From Xanthobacter aminoxidans (GTDB lineage: Bacteria; Pseudomonadota; Alphaproteobacteria; Rhizobiales; Xanthobacteraceae), in the NCBI RefSeq assembly GCF_023571765.1, contig NZ_JAMJXC010000003.1:186001-250000 (forward strand): a DNA stretch of 64,000 nt. Direction: 5' to 3'. Within the stretch, counting starts at the first letter, position 1, and each line of letters opens with the position of its first letter. Under the pieces are notes generated by a model. That model was not told the origin of the DNA, did not search any database, and saw only the letters and a program-made list of their open reading frames with translations. A program made the position numbers and the translations under genes. Of this stretch, positions 30,306 through 39,436 are shown piece by piece.

Positions 30306-33300
30306 ATGATGCTCCGCCTGCCGCTGCTCCATTCGTCCGCAAGCCGCATCGTCCTGGCACTCGTCTGCTCCGGCGCGGCGCTGCCCGCTCTTGCGGGATC
30401 GTTCACGGTGCCGCCGGCCTCCGGGCAGCAGACCGTCTCCGGCAGCGATACCGGCACCATTGCCGCCGGCGCGACCCTGAGCACGGGCTCGTCCGCCTCC
30501 ATCGTGTGGAATGGCAATGCCACGACGACGCCCGGCGTGGTCATCACCAATTCCGGCACCGTCACGTCCACCGGCCGGACCATCGACACCACGGGTGCCT
30601 TCACCGGCACCTTCACGCTGACCAACACCGCCACCGGCAAGGTCATGTCCAAGGATGATGCCTTCCGCATCAATGGGCCGCTCGCCAACGGCACGGTGAT
30701 CGTCAACAACGCCGGCACCATCAGCTCTCAGACCGGCCAGGCATTGGACTTCGACAAGGCGAACGCGGCCACGGCCACCGTCACCATCGGCAACACCGGC
30801 ACCATCTCCTCGGCCGGCTCGGATGCCATCCGCCTCGGCGGCGGCACCATCGGCATCACCAATTCGGGGACGATCGCGACCACCTCGTCCGGCAAGCGCG
30901 CCATCAAGTTCGACACGGCCTCGAACTTCGACACGCTGAAGAGCCTCACCATCACCAACGAGGCGGGCGGCGTCATCACCGGCACCGACGACGCCATCAA
31001 GATTTCGTCCACCACCAGCAGCACCGCGGCTCCGGTGATCTCCATCACCAATGCGGGGACGATCCAGTCGAAGTCGGGTGGTCAGGGCATCGACCTCGGC
31101 GACATCTATTCCACCAACGCCACGATCACGATCACCAACCAGAAGACCGGCCTGATTACCGCCACCGACAATGACGGCATCCAGGGCACCAACGGCGTCA
31201 CCATCAACAATTACGGGACCATCTCGTCCTATTACGCGGCCGGCACCGCCGACACGCAGAACAATTCCGCCGTCAAGGTGAGCGGCGACGACCAGGGCCA
31301 CGCCATCACCCTCAAGGTGAACAATTATGCCGGCGCCCTCATCAGCGGCGCCTATCACGGCATCAAGGCCACCGGCACCGACGACAACCTGATCGTCACC
31401 AACAACGGCACCATCGAGGGCCGCAACGGCTCGGGCGTGAATTCCAACGGCACCGGCACGCTGACCAATTACGGCACGATCTCCGGCACCTTCGATCCGG
31501 CGGCGAGCTTCGGCGATGGCGACGGCGTGGACTTCGACCACGCCGGCACGGTCCTGAACTACGGCACCATCGAGGGCCTCGGCTCCAAGGGTATCAAGCC
31601 GGGCGAGACCAAGCCGAGCACCTCCGAGGGCATCGCCATCGGCGGTGGTCTGATGGTCAACGGCGACGCGGCCCACACCTCGGCGCTGATCTCCGGCGCC
31701 AACAACGGCATCCTCATCGACGACAGCAACAGCGGCGATGCCTACGCCGCCGCGACCGTCACGAACTACGGCACCATCCAGGGCCTCGACGGCTACGGCA
31801 TCCGCTATGTGAACTCCGGCGGCGACCCCACCAAGTCCCTCACCGTCACCAATTACGGCACCATCTCCGGCACCACCTATGCGGTGCAGATGGGCAACGG
31901 CAACGACCTGTTCGTGGTCGGCGCGGGCAGCAAGGTGGTCGGCATCGTGGATGCGGAAGGCGGCCGCGACACGCTCGAACTCGCGAGCGGCAGTCAGGTT
32001 ATGGAATTCGACCTCAGCCAGGTCGGCGACAGCGCCACCTATCGCCACTTCGAGGAAGTGGCCATCGATGGCATCGTGTCCCTCTCCGGCACCAGTACCT
32101 TTGCCGGCGACGTGAACATGGGCGAATTGGGTAGCGTTTTCTTGGACCATCTCAACGCCCCTGATGCCCACGTGGTGAGCGTGGCGGGTGGAATCGGCCT
32201 GCGGGTCCTGTGGGGCGAAGGCACCATCGGCAGCCTCGATGTGGCAAACCTCATGCTCGCGCCCGGCACCACCATCGGCACCACCGGCACCATCGTGGTG
32301 ACGGGCGACGTGGCCCTGTCCCATATGCGCTATGAGGTGGATGTGGGGCCGGGCGGCACGTCCGACCTCATCGCGGCCGGCGGCAAGACCACGCTGAATG
32401 CAGCGAGCACCTATGTGGATGTCTACGGCACCCTAGATTGGGGTACGCGCTATACCATCCTTTCTTCATCGGGTGGCATCGATGGCACCTTCAGATCACT
32501 CGCCGCCTACGGGCCGAGCTATCTCTTCATCGCGCCGGAGCTGAGCTACGACGCGACCCATGTCTATCTGGAACTGGAGCGCAATGGCATCGCCTTCGCC
32601 TCCTACGCCGCGACGCCTAATGCCGCCGCCGCCGCGAACGCGCTGGACCGCGCCGGCAACGGGGCGGCGAAGACTTCCGCGCTCTACACCGCCTTCGCCA
32701 CGCAGACGGACACCGCCAACCCCACCCTCGCCCTCTCCCAGCTGTCCGGCGACCTCTACGCCACCCTGCCCGGTCAGCTGGCCACCGAGAACATGATGGT
32801 CAACGACCTCATCCTCGGCCGCTTGCGGCAGGCGGGATACACCAGCGCCAAGGGGGCGGAAGCCGCGCTCGGAGCGGGCGGGCCGGCCCGGGCCTATGCC
32901 GACCCGGCGACGCCGGGTGCGCAGGCCTTCAAGGCCATCAAGGCGCCCGAGCCCGGTCCGGTGTGGACCACCTGGGCGCAGGGCTACGGCCAGTGGCTCT
33001 CCACCTCGGCCAACGGCAATGCCGCGGCGGCTGACACCAATCTGGGCGGCCTGCTGATCGGTGCGGACGTTTCGGCCAGCAACTGGGTGATGGGCCTCGC
33101 CGCCGGCTATTCCTCCGCCTCCACCAGCGCGGACGCGGCGTCGGCGAACACCGAGACCTGGCGCATCGCCGCCTACGGTGGCGCGACCTTCGACGCGATC
33201 AAGCTCCGCGCCGGCGCCAGCTACGGCTGGAGCAGCATCGACCAGAGCCGCTTCGTCGCCCTCACCGGTGAAAGCCCGAAGGCGAGCTACACCGGCACCG

Positions 33301-33773
33301 CCGGCAACCTGTTCGCCGAAGCCGGCTACACCTTCGCGTTCAGCGGCGTGGCGCTGGAGCCCTTCGCCGGTATCGGCTGGACCAGCGTGGATCTCGGCAG
33401 CTTCATCGAGAACAACGCGCCTGTCGCCGGCCTGTCCTCCACCGGCACGTCGTTCGACACCGCCTATTCCACACTGGGCCTGCGCATCGCCACCAGCTTC
33501 AACGCCTCCGGCATCGTCGTGACGCCCCACGCCTCGGCCGGCTGGCGCCACGCCTTCGGCGATGTAACGCCGCAGACGGTGCTGAGCTTCATCAACACCG
33601 GCACGGCCTTCGGCATCGATGGCCTCGCCATCGCCGAGGACAGCATCGTCGGCTCGGTGGGCATCGACTTCGCCTTCGCCACCGGCGCTACCTTCTCGCT
33701 AGGCTACGAGGGCATGGCCGGTGACGGCACCAGCTACAACGCCGGCAAGGCGACGCTGGCGGTGAAGTTCTGA
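30306..33773 (+). CDS. Autotransporter with beta-helix passenger and outer-membrane barrel
   Basis: A 1155-aa type Va secreted protein. A Sec signal peptide (MMLRLPLLHSSASRIVLALV, cleaved near ALPALAGS) precedes a passenger of about 600 residues with at least eleven N-x-G-T-I/V rungs (for example NYGTISGT, NYGTIEGLG, NYGTIQGLD) that should build a right-handed beta-helix. A linker follows, and the last ~270 residues form the autotransporter barrel, beginning GPVWTTWAQGYGQWL and ending in the required aromatic (LAVKF). ATG 30306 starts the signal peptide; the frame is open from 30207, but that extension is not signal-like. Likely an adhesin or surface-layer protein. It interrupts the H4MPT cluster. 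Confidence 0.92.
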   Translation: MMLRLPLLHSSASRIVLALVCSGAALPALAGSFTVPPASGQQTVSGSDTGTIAAGATLSTGSSASIVWNGNATTTPGVVITNSGTVTSTGRTIDTTGAFTGTFTLTNTATGKVMSKDDAFRINGPLANGTVIVNNAGTISSQTGQALDFDKANAATATVTIGNTGTISSAGSDAIRLGGGTIGITNSGTIATTSSGKRAIKFDTASNFDTLKSLTITNEAGGVITGTDDAIKISSTTSSTAAPVISITNAGTIQSKSGGQGIDLGDIYSTNATITITNQKTGLITATDNDGIQGTNGVTINNYGTISSYYAAGTADTQNNSAVKVSGDDQGHAITLKVNNYAGALISGAYHGIKATGTDDNLIVTNNGTIEGRNGSGVNSNGTGTLTNYGTISGTFDPAASFGDGDGVDFDHAGTVLNYGTIEGLGSKGIKPGETKPSTSEGIAIGGGLMVNGDAAHTSALISGANNGILIDDSNSGDAYAAATVTNYGTIQGLDGYGIRYVNSGGDPTKSLTVTNYGTISGTTYAVQMGNGNDLFVVGAGSKVVGIVDAEGGRDTLELASGSQVMEFDLSQVGDSATYRHFEEVAIDGIVSLSGTSTFAGDVNMGELGSVFLDHLNAPDAHVVSVAGGIGLRVLWGEGTIGSLDVANLMLAPGTTIGTTGTIVVTGDVALSHMRYEVDVGPGGTSDLIAAGGKTTLNAASTYVDVYGTLDWGTRYTILSSSGGIDGTFRSLAAYGPSYLFIAPELSYDATHVYLELERNGIAFASYAATPNAAAAANALDRAGNGAAKTSALYTAFATQTDTANPTLALSQLSGDLYATLPGQLATENMMVNDLILGRLRQAGYTSAKGAEAALGAGGPARAYADPATPGAQAFKAIKAPEPGPVWTTWAQGYGQWLSTSANGNAAAADTNLGGLLIGADVSASNWVMGLAAGYSSASTSADAASANTETWRIAAYGGATFDAIKLRAGASYGWSSIDQSRFVALTGESPKASYTGTAGNLFAEAGYTFAFSGVALEPFAGIGWTSVDLGSFIENNAPVAGLSSTGTSFDTAYSTLGLRIATSFNASGIVVTPHASAGWRHAFGDVTPQTVLSFINTGTAFGIDGLAIAEDSIVGSVGIDFAFATGATFSLGYEGMAGDGTSYNAGKATLAVKF

Positions 33774-33779
33774 GGAGAT

Positions 33780-33822
33780 CGGGCGCGCGGGCAGGGCTGA
33801 GCGCCCCCGCATCGCGCGCCCG
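33780..33822 (+). terminator. GC-rich inverted repeat after the autotransporter
   Basis: CGGGCGCGCG (33780-33789) pairs perfectly with CGCGCGCCCG (33813-33822) across a 23-nt loop. It starts 6 bp past the stop and is followed by TCTCGTC. It also lies at the 3' end of the convergent CitG-like gene. Confidence 0.5.
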
Positions 33823-33861
33823 TCTCGTCGGCCACGGGGAGCAAGGGACGCGCCTGAGGCC

Positions 33862-34695
33862 TCAGCCCCTGGCCTGCTGCTCGATCAGCGCGGCGAAGAT
33901 GCTCGCCACGGTGAGGTCGGCGCTGGTGCCCGGGTTAAGGCCGCGGGACTTCAGGCTCGTGTCGAAGGCGAGAAGCGCGTCGTGGCGTTCGCCCGGTGAC
34001 AGGCCGGAGAGCCCGCCACGCAGCGCCACAGCCTCCTGCCGCACCACCTCCGCCTGCTCCGGCCCGAACTTGCGGGCAATGTGGCTGTCTGGAAGCGTCG
34101 CCAGGAAGGCGAGGTAGGCGTCCTCAATGCGCCGCCGCTCCAGCGGCCCGCCGGAAAGCGCGGGAACGCCGAGCGCGAACAGGTCGGCATATCCGGTCAC
34201 ATACTGGCGGGCGATGGCGTCGCGATCGGCGGCGAGCGCCATGGCTGCCTTGAGCGTGACGCTGGCCGGAGCGCGCACATCCGCCTCGGCCGATGCACCC
34301 AGGCCGCCGGGCGACGCCGCCGCGATGGCGTGGAAGGCGTTTTCGGCGTCGGCGAGATCCAGCCCGTCGAGCACCTGCACCAGCTGATCCCGGAGCGGGC
34401 CGCCGCCCTCGGCCGCCACCGCCAGAGGTGCGCAGAGCAGGATGATGCCGAGATTGGTGTTGCAGCCGGCGACTGCAAGCGAGGCTTCCACCGCCGCCAG
34501 CACCCGCGCGCCGACGGAAGCGCCGGCGCGGGCGATGGCAGGAGCCGCGGCAGCGGCCGCCGCCTCGAACTGAGTGGTTTCCATGCCGTGCCCGGCGGCG
34601 AAGACATGGACGTTGCCGGGCTTCAGCGCGGACAGCTCGGCAAGGCAGGCGGCGCGGAAGGCTTCCGCCACCTCGGCCGGCGCAAGAGCCCTCAT
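33862..34695 (-). CDS. CitG/MdcB-like (triphosphoribosyl-dephospho-CoA synthase family) protein of the H4MPT cluster
   Basis: A 277-aa helical protein of the CitG family. The motif LSALKPGNVHVFAAGHGMET replaces the usual CitG KPGxV motif, and GCNTNLGIILLCAPLAVAAE is the second conserved block. CitG/MdcB make the precursor of the citrate- and malonate-decarboxylase prosthetic group, but no such decarboxylase is nearby. The same family is a standard member of methylotroph H4MPT clusters, so it probably transfers a phosphoribosyl-type group in that pathway. ATG 34695 is chosen; the TTG at 34707 would also be in frame. It lies 19 bp after the upstream ATP-grasp gene and is probably cotranscribed. 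Confidence 0.82.
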   Translation of the reverse strand: MRALAPAEVAEAFRAACLAELSALKPGNVHVFAAGHGMETTQFEAAAAAAAPAIARAGASVGARVLAAVEASLAVAGCNTNLGIILLCAPLAVAAEGGGPLRDQLVQVLDGLDLADAENAFHAIAAASPGGLGASAEADVRAPASVTLKAAMALAADRDAIARQYVTGYADLFALGVPALSGGPLERRRIEDAYLAFLATLPDSHIARKFGPEQAEVVRQEAVALRGGLSGLSPGERHDALLAFDTSLKSRGLNPGTSADLTVASIFAALIEQQARG

Positions 34696-34714
34696 GCGGT
34701 GACGCAAGCAGTGC

Positions 34715-35851
34715 TCAAGGGGCCGGTTCCATCACCGCGCCGAGGCCGAAGTCGCGCAGCAGGGCCTGCGTGCGCTCGCGCATGCGCGCCTCGGCGACTT
34801 CCGGCGTGGGGCCGGTGGCGCGCACGGTGCAGAGCGGGGCCCCCTTCAGCACCGAGGCACCTGCGGGCGGGCGGTCGGCCACGAATTCGGGCCATGCATC
34901 CTGCGGCACCACCATGTCGTGCGCGGCATAGATGACGCCGGCGGCGTGCGCCTGCGCGGGCACGGGCAGCACTTCCGGCAGCCTGCCGCCGCAGGCCGCC
35001 AGATGCAGGCCGAGCAGGGGGGGCAGGGGATCGGTGTCGAAGATGTCGAGGGTGGCACCGGGGCGAGGGTTCACCTCCACCAGGCACCAGCCGTCATCGT
35101 TCACCACGAAGTCGAGCGAAACCAGCCCCACCAGCCCGCAGGCGAGCGTGACGCTGAGCGCGCCCTTCAGCATCTCGCCGGCGAACGCTTCCGGCAGGGC
35201 GACAGGCCCAGCGGCGCCGCCGTAACGGAAGGGATGTTCCTCGTCCTGCGCGTGCCATTGCCGCGAGGCGCCGATCACCCGGGCCGCGCTGCCATTGGAC
35301 AGGAGAAGCAGAGAGAGGGACTGCCCGTCGACCTCGCGCTGGAGATAGTGGCCCGGCGCGGGCGGGGAGAGGTCGCCGGGCGCACGCCGCCGGATGTGGG
35401 CACCGCCCGCCCCGCCGATCTTCTTCTCCAGCACCGGAGCGTCGCCGAAGGTCTCGGCGGTGGGCGCTTCGAGCGAAACGGCGGGGAAGGGAATGCCGAG
35501 ATGGGCCGCGAGGGCGGCAAGGGCGATGGGGTCCTTCAGCACGCGCACGATGGCCGGCGCGTTGCCGAGGATGGGGTTGCGCTCGGCGATGCGGGTCATG
35601 AGGGCGGTGTCGTCCTCCAGCCCGCCACCCAGCACCACCGGCAGCCCGGTGGGCGCGAGGGAGTGGAGCGCCTGGATCAGGTCGTCGCCATCGAAGGCGC
35701 AGCCGTTCTTCTTGTGCACGCGCACGCAGCGCGCGGTGTGAGCACAGGTATCGAGATCAGCGAACAGGTCGAACGAGAGCGCGGCGAAGCCGGCACGGGC
35801 GGCGCTGGCCGCCAGCGGCCGGGCGGAAATGGCGATCAGAGCAATATCCAT
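34715..35851 (-). CDS. Second ATP-grasp protein of the H4MPT cluster
   Basis: A 378-aa ATP-grasp family protein. The N-terminal Rossmann-like part (MDIALIAISARPLAASAARA to FDLFADLDT) differs from the 28-kb ATP-grasp. The ATP-binding core is seen in APVLEKKIGGAGGAHIRR, and the metal-binding end in LDFVVNDDGWCLVEVNPRPG. This family is known from methylotroph H4MPT gene islands, and the substrate is not established. ATG 35851 is chosen because conserved sequence starts there. It lies between the beta-RFAP synthase and CitG-like genes on the same strand, so the three probably form one operon. Confidence 0.8.
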   Translation of the reverse strand: MDIALIAISARPLAASAARAGFAALSFDLFADLDTCAHTARCVRVHKKNGCAFDGDDLIQALHSLAPTGLPVVLGGGLEDDTALMTRIAERNPILGNAPAIVRVLKDPIALAALAAHLGIPFPAVSLEAPTAETFGDAPVLEKKIGGAGGAHIRRRAPGDLSPPAPGHYLQREVDGQSLSLLLLSNGSAARVIGASRQWHAQDEEHPFRYGGAAGPVALPEAFAGEMLKGALSVTLACGLVGLVSLDFVVNDDGWCLVEVNPRPGATLDIFDTDPLPPLLGLHLAACGGRLPEVLPVPAQAHAAGVIYAAHDMVVPQDAWPEFVADRPPAGASVLKGAPLCTVRATGPTPEVAEARMRERTQALLRDFGLGAVMEPAP

Positions 35852-35958
35852 ATGGATCCCAGCCTGTTGGTTCGGAGCCCACTTTCGGGGCCTTTTGTGC
35901 GGCGCGGCCCTTTGGGGCGCGCCTCCTCCCGTCCTGTCCGGTGCCGCGCCGGAGGTAC

Positions 35959-36939
35959 TCAGAGAGCGATGACGTCCGCGCCCTGATTGTTTCCTCGCAC
36001 GCAATCGAATGACAGGTTTGTGAACGATGCGAAGCGGTCGCGCAAGGTGGCGGCCAGTCGCGTCGCCGCCTCCTCGCCATCGACGATGGCGAATCCGGTC
36101 GGCCCCCAGGAGCTTTGGCCGACGCCGGGGACGCCCTCGGCCTCGATTGCGGCGATGGCTTCCGCAACCTGCGGGCTCAGGAAGCGCCCGCCGCCCTGAG
36201 CTGCGGCATAATGATCGCCCAGCACGCGCTGCCAGTGGCCGATGACCCGGCCGAAGTCGTCTGCATCCGCGGCCGCGAGCGCCGGCAGCGCCTGAAGCAG
36301 CATCATGTGGCAGAGCTCGGCCGCCTGCTCCGCCGGGAAGGGCGGAAGGGTGGCCATGGCCGCCGTCTCCTGCGGCCCGCTCAGCCCTTCGCGGGCGGTA
36401 TCGAAGACGAGGAGGATGCGCCAGCTCTCGGGAACCTGGAAGCGCGCAAGCAGGGGCGGGGGCGCGCTGGCCTCAGGGCCGGCGAGCGCCTTGCCGCCGT
36501 CGAGGATCACGCCACCGGCCGCAAACGCCTCCATGCCGATGGCCGAGCGTCGGCCACGCCCGAGCACGGTCGCGACCGCGCGGGGCGACAAATCATGCCC
36601 GGAGAGACGCGCCACCGCGACTCCCACCGCCAGCGCCAGTTGGGTGCCGGAGCCGAGCCCGCCATGGGCCGGCAAGGCGGCGTCCACGTCGATGGCGAAG
36701 CGCTCTTCAATGCCGAGCTTGTCGCGCACCAGATCCCGCGCGCGGGCGGCACGGTCGCTGTCCGGTCCTTCGGCGGCATCCGTGCTGCTGCGGCGGACGC
36801 TCACCTCGGTGGCCGGCCGTTCCAGCGCGATGCCGAGCGAGCCGAAGCGGCGGCCGAGCGAGCCGCCGAGATCGAGAAAGCCGAGATGCAGCCGCGCCGG
36901 CGCGCGCACCTTCACCCCGGCCGCGTTGCGCAGATCCAC
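35959..36939 (-). CDS. mptG: Beta-ribofuranosylaminobenzene 5'-phosphate synthase (beta-RFAP synthase)
   Basis: A 326-aa GHMP-kinase-fold enzyme. It condenses a p-aminobenzoate-type substrate with PRPP and releases CO2, the first committed step of the methanopterin side chain. Evidence: VRAPARLHLGFLDLGGSLGR at the start, the GHMP glycine motif HGGLGSGTQLALAVGVA, and the C-terminal GVGQSSWGPTGFAIVDGEE block that is characteristic of RFAP synthases. It marks the island as H4MPT biosynthesis. The start is GTG 36939, 8 bp after the HIT gene stop. Known from methanogens and methylotrophic bacteria, which argues for H4MPT-linked formaldehyde oxidation here. Confidence 0.88.
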   Translation of the reverse strand: MDLRNAAGVKVRAPARLHLGFLDLGGSLGRRFGSLGIALERPATEVSVRRSSTDAAEGPDSDRAARARDLVRDKLGIEERFAIDVDAALPAHGGLGSGTQLALAVGVAVARLSGHDLSPRAVATVLGRGRRSAIGMEAFAAGGVILDGGKALAGPEASAPPPLLARFQVPESWRILLVFDTAREGLSGPQETAAMATLPPFPAEQAAELCHMMLLQALPALAAADADDFGRVIGHWQRVLGDHYAAAQGGGRFLSPQVAEAIAAIEAEGVPGVGQSSWGPTGFAIVDGEEAATRLAATLRDRFASFTNLSFDCVRGNNQGADVIAL

Positions 36940-36947
36940 GCGGCGGC

Positions 36948-37382
36948 TCAGCCGGCGAGGGCGGCGCGCAGCCGCTCCGCATGGGCGGCGAGCACGTCGG
37001 GCTTCTCCATCTCGCTCGCCGGCGGCTTCATGGGCACACCCGAATGGCGCGGGATGACGTGGACGTGGAGGTGGAACACCACCTGCCCGCCGGCCTCCTC
37101 GTTGAACTGCTGGATGGTGATTCCGTCCGCCGCGAAGGCCTTCATGCCGGCGATGGCCACCTTCTTGGCGATGGTCGCCACATAGGCGAGGTCCTCGGGC
37201 GTGATGTCGAGGATGTTGCGGGCTGGTGCCTTGGGGATCACCAGCGTATGGCCGGGGCAGCGTGGCATGATGTCGAGGAAGGCGAGGGCCTTGTCGTCCT
37301 CATAGACCTTGTGCGCCGGCAGCTCGCCGCGAAGGATGCGGGCGAAGATGTTCTGCGGATCGTAAGCCGGCGTTGCGGTCAT
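36948..37382 (-). CDS. HIT-family nucleotide hydrolase/transferase
   Basis: A 144-aa histidine-triad protein of the HINT branch. The triad is HLHVHVIPRH and the N-terminus NIFARILRGELPAHKVYEDD is typical of bacterial Hint proteins, which hydrolyse AMP-lysine or AMP-phosphoramidates. It lies 8 bp upstream of the beta-RFAP synthase gene and so probably heads that operon. Whether it has a role in cofactor assembly, such as cleaning up adenylylated by-products of the ATP-grasp ligases, is speculation. Confidence 0.9.
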   Translation of the reverse strand: MTATPAYDPQNIFARILRGELPAHKVYEDDKALAFLDIMPRCPGHTLVIPKAPARNILDITPEDLAYVATIAKKVAIAGMKAFAADGITIQQFNEEAGGQVVFHLHVHVIPRHSGVPMKPPASEMEKPDVLAAHAERLRAALAG

Positions 37383-37462
37383 GCACGTGTCTCCCTGTTG
37401 GGGGAGGAGATTGCAGGGCGCGGGCGGGGGGTCAAGCCCGCACCGGTGCGGCGCGGACGACC

Positions 37463-38314
37463 TCAGCCGAACCGGCCGGTGACGTAATCCTGCGTCCGCC
37501 GGTCCCGCGGGTGGGTGAAGAGGTCCTGCGTGGGGCCGAACTCCACCATCTCGCCGAGGTACATGAAGCCGGTGAAATCGGAGATGCGCGCCGCCTGCTG
37601 GAGATTATGGGTGACGATGGCGAAGGTGTAGTGCGCCTTCAGTTCCTCGATGGTCTCCTCAATGCGTGCCGTGGTGATGGGGTCGAGGGCTGAGCAAGGT
37701 TCGTCGAGCAGGATCACCTCCGGCTTGAGGGCGATGGTGCGGGCGATGCAAAGGCGCTGCTGCTGGCCGCCGGAGAGGCTGAGGCCGCTCTGGGGCAGGA
37801 TGTCCTTCACCTCGTCCCACAGGGCCGCCTTGCGCAGCGCCTCCTCGACGCGCAGGTCGAGATCGGCCGGCTTCAGGTCTTCGTTGATGCGCAGGCCGAT
37901 GGCCACGTTGTCGTAGATCGACATGGGGAACGGCGTCGGCTTCTGGAACACCATGCCGATGCGGGCCCTGACGCTGGCAGGGTCCATGGCGTCGCCGAGA
38001 ATGCTCACGCCGTCGAGCAGCACGTCGCCCTCCACCCGCTGGTCCGGGTAAAGCTCGTACATGCGGTTGAAGATGCGTAGCAGGGTCGATTTTCCGCAGC
38101 CCGACGGGCCGATGAAGGCGGTGACGCAATGCGCGCGCAGGTCGACCGAGATGTTCCTGAGGGCGATGGCGTCGCCGTAATAGAAGCTCAGGTTTCGGAC
38201 GGAGAGCTTGACCGGAGGCAGGGTCGCCTGCCGGCTGGCGAAGACCGTCGGCGCGGGCAGGCCGGCATGGGCCGAGCCGTCCGGGGGCAGCGACGACGGG
38301 GTGTGGATGGACAT
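37463..38314 (-). CDS. pstB: Phosphate ABC transporter ATP-binding protein PstB
   Basis: A 283-aa ABC ATPase that powers high-affinity phosphate import. Walker A is [12 protein letters not shown], the signature is [16 protein letters not shown] and Walker B is [30 protein letters not shown] and [10 protein letters not shown] are typical of PstB. A 35-residue nonconserved N-terminal tail is present. pstS, pstC, pstA and phoU, its usual operon partners, are absent on both sides, so this is an unlinked copy. It is downstream of the transglutaminase gene on the same strand, with a 170-bp gap. Confidence 0.9.
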   Translation of the reverse strand: MSIHTPSSLPPDGSAHAGLPAPTVFASRQATLPPVKLSVRNLSFYYGDAIALRNISVDLRAHCVTAFIGPSGCGKSTLLRIFNRMYELYPDQRVEGDVLLDGVSILGDAMDPASVRARIGMVFQKPTPFPMSIYDNVAIGLRINEDLKPADLDLRVEEALRKAALWDEVKDILPQSGLSLSGGQQQRLCIARTIALKPEVILLDEPCSALDPITTARIEETIEELKAHYTFAIVTHNLQQAARISDFTGFMYLGEMVEFGPTQDLFTHPRDRRTQDYVTGRFG

Positions 38315-38484
38315 GGCGACCGATCCTCGGCAGGAGCTGATGTATCCTGCCTAGATCGTCTGCTGCGGGGCGTCCTTGCGCCAGCTCATGCGGCGCACGC
38401 GGAATGGGAAAAATCGAGCGACGGCGCCGCTTTTCCGGGGCGCCGGGCAGGACCGCTTCCTGCGCCGGCTCAGCGTCGCTCCGC

Positions 38485-39324
38485 TCAGTTCTGGCCCTGG
38501 CTCTGGGCCTGCGCCAGCTTCTGCGGCGCGCGGCCGTCGAGGGCGCTGATGCGCTCCTCCACGTCGAGGCCGGTGCTGCGCAGCGCCTGCACGCCCACGG
38601 CGTCGAGGCCCACGGCGAGGCGGACGTAGTTCTCCGTGCCGCAGATGTTGCGGCCGGCGTCGAACGAGACCCAGCCGATCTTGGGCACATGGGCCTCGGC
38701 CCAGTGCCGTGCCTCGCCCTCACCCTCCTCGCCGTCCTCGGGCACGACATAGCCGGAGATATGGCGCGCCGGCAGACCCAGGTGCCGGGCGGCGGCGGTG
38801 AAGACATGGGCGATGCTGCCGGCGCAGGCGGTGCCCGCCTTCACGGCCTCGGCCGCGCTCAGGGGATCAGCGAGGGTCGGCCCGTCCTGCTCCTCCACGG
38901 TCTCGTGGACCTTGACCATGAGGGCGTGAAGCTGGGCCAGCGGGTCGTCGGCCGGCGCCTCGATGTCCGCCGCGAGGGCGGCGAGGGCGGCGTCGACCTC
39001 GGTGAGGTCGGTCTGGCGCAGGAACAGGGACGGCGGGAAGCGCTCCACCGTGCCGCGCACGATGCCGGTGGTGTCCTGCGTCTCGATCTCGCCCTCGGCA
39101 CAGACGGTGAGGTGATCGGCCGGCCCGTCCACGGAGAAGGTGTGGCAGAGGTTGCCGAAGGCATCCTCCTGGGGGTGCAGGCGGCAGTCGGAATTGAGGT
39201 CCAGCGCCCAGCGCAGGATGAACTGGCCCTCGTGGGCGCGCGGGGTCATGCGCACGGTCACGGCCATGTTGCGGGTGCCGGGCTCGAAGCGCTGGGTGAT
39301 CTCGTGGCGGATGCGGATGCGCAT
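38485..39324 (-). CDS. Transglutaminase-like cysteine peptidase-fold protein
   Basis: A 279-aa protein with an N-terminal beta-rich domain (MRIRIRHEITQRFEPGTRNM) and a C-terminal transglutaminase-like core. The catalytic Cys is in AGTACAGSIAHVFTAAARHL, the His in RHWAEAHVPKIGWVS and the Asp in FDAGRN. Proteins of this type are encoded with an alpha-E protein and a circularly permuted ATP-grasp protein; all three are present here in that order (40681-42096, 39437-40387, this gene). The likely task is hydrolysis or transfer of an isopeptide or peptide bond on a small peptide-like product, but that is inference. Confidence 0.87.
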   Translation of the reverse strand: MRIRIRHEITQRFEPGTRNMAVTVRMTPRAHEGQFILRWALDLNSDCRLHPQEDAFGNLCHTFSVDGPADHLTVCAEGEIETQDTTGIVRGTVERFPPSLFLRQTDLTEVDAALAALAADIEAPADDPLAQLHALMVKVHETVEEQDGPTLADPLSAAEAVKAGTACAGSIAHVFTAAARHLGLPARHISGYVVPEDGEEGEGEARHWAEAHVPKIGWVSFDAGRNICGTENYVRLAVGLDAVGVQALRSTGLDVEERISALDGRAPQKLAQAQSQGQN

Positions 39325-39436
39325 TGCGGGCGTCCCTGGTGACGATGCGGCGCGTGCGCCGCGACTGACATTCCCCCCCCGGCGCGAGCCAGCCGCGCCG
39401 ACGGGGAAGCTGATGGGGCCGCGAACGGCCCCGGGG

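Noticed and set aside
30234-32324. 696-codon open frame antisense to the autotransporter
   Set aside because: Val/Gly/Asp/Ala-rich repeats are the complement of the NYGTI rungs, and no independent motif is present.
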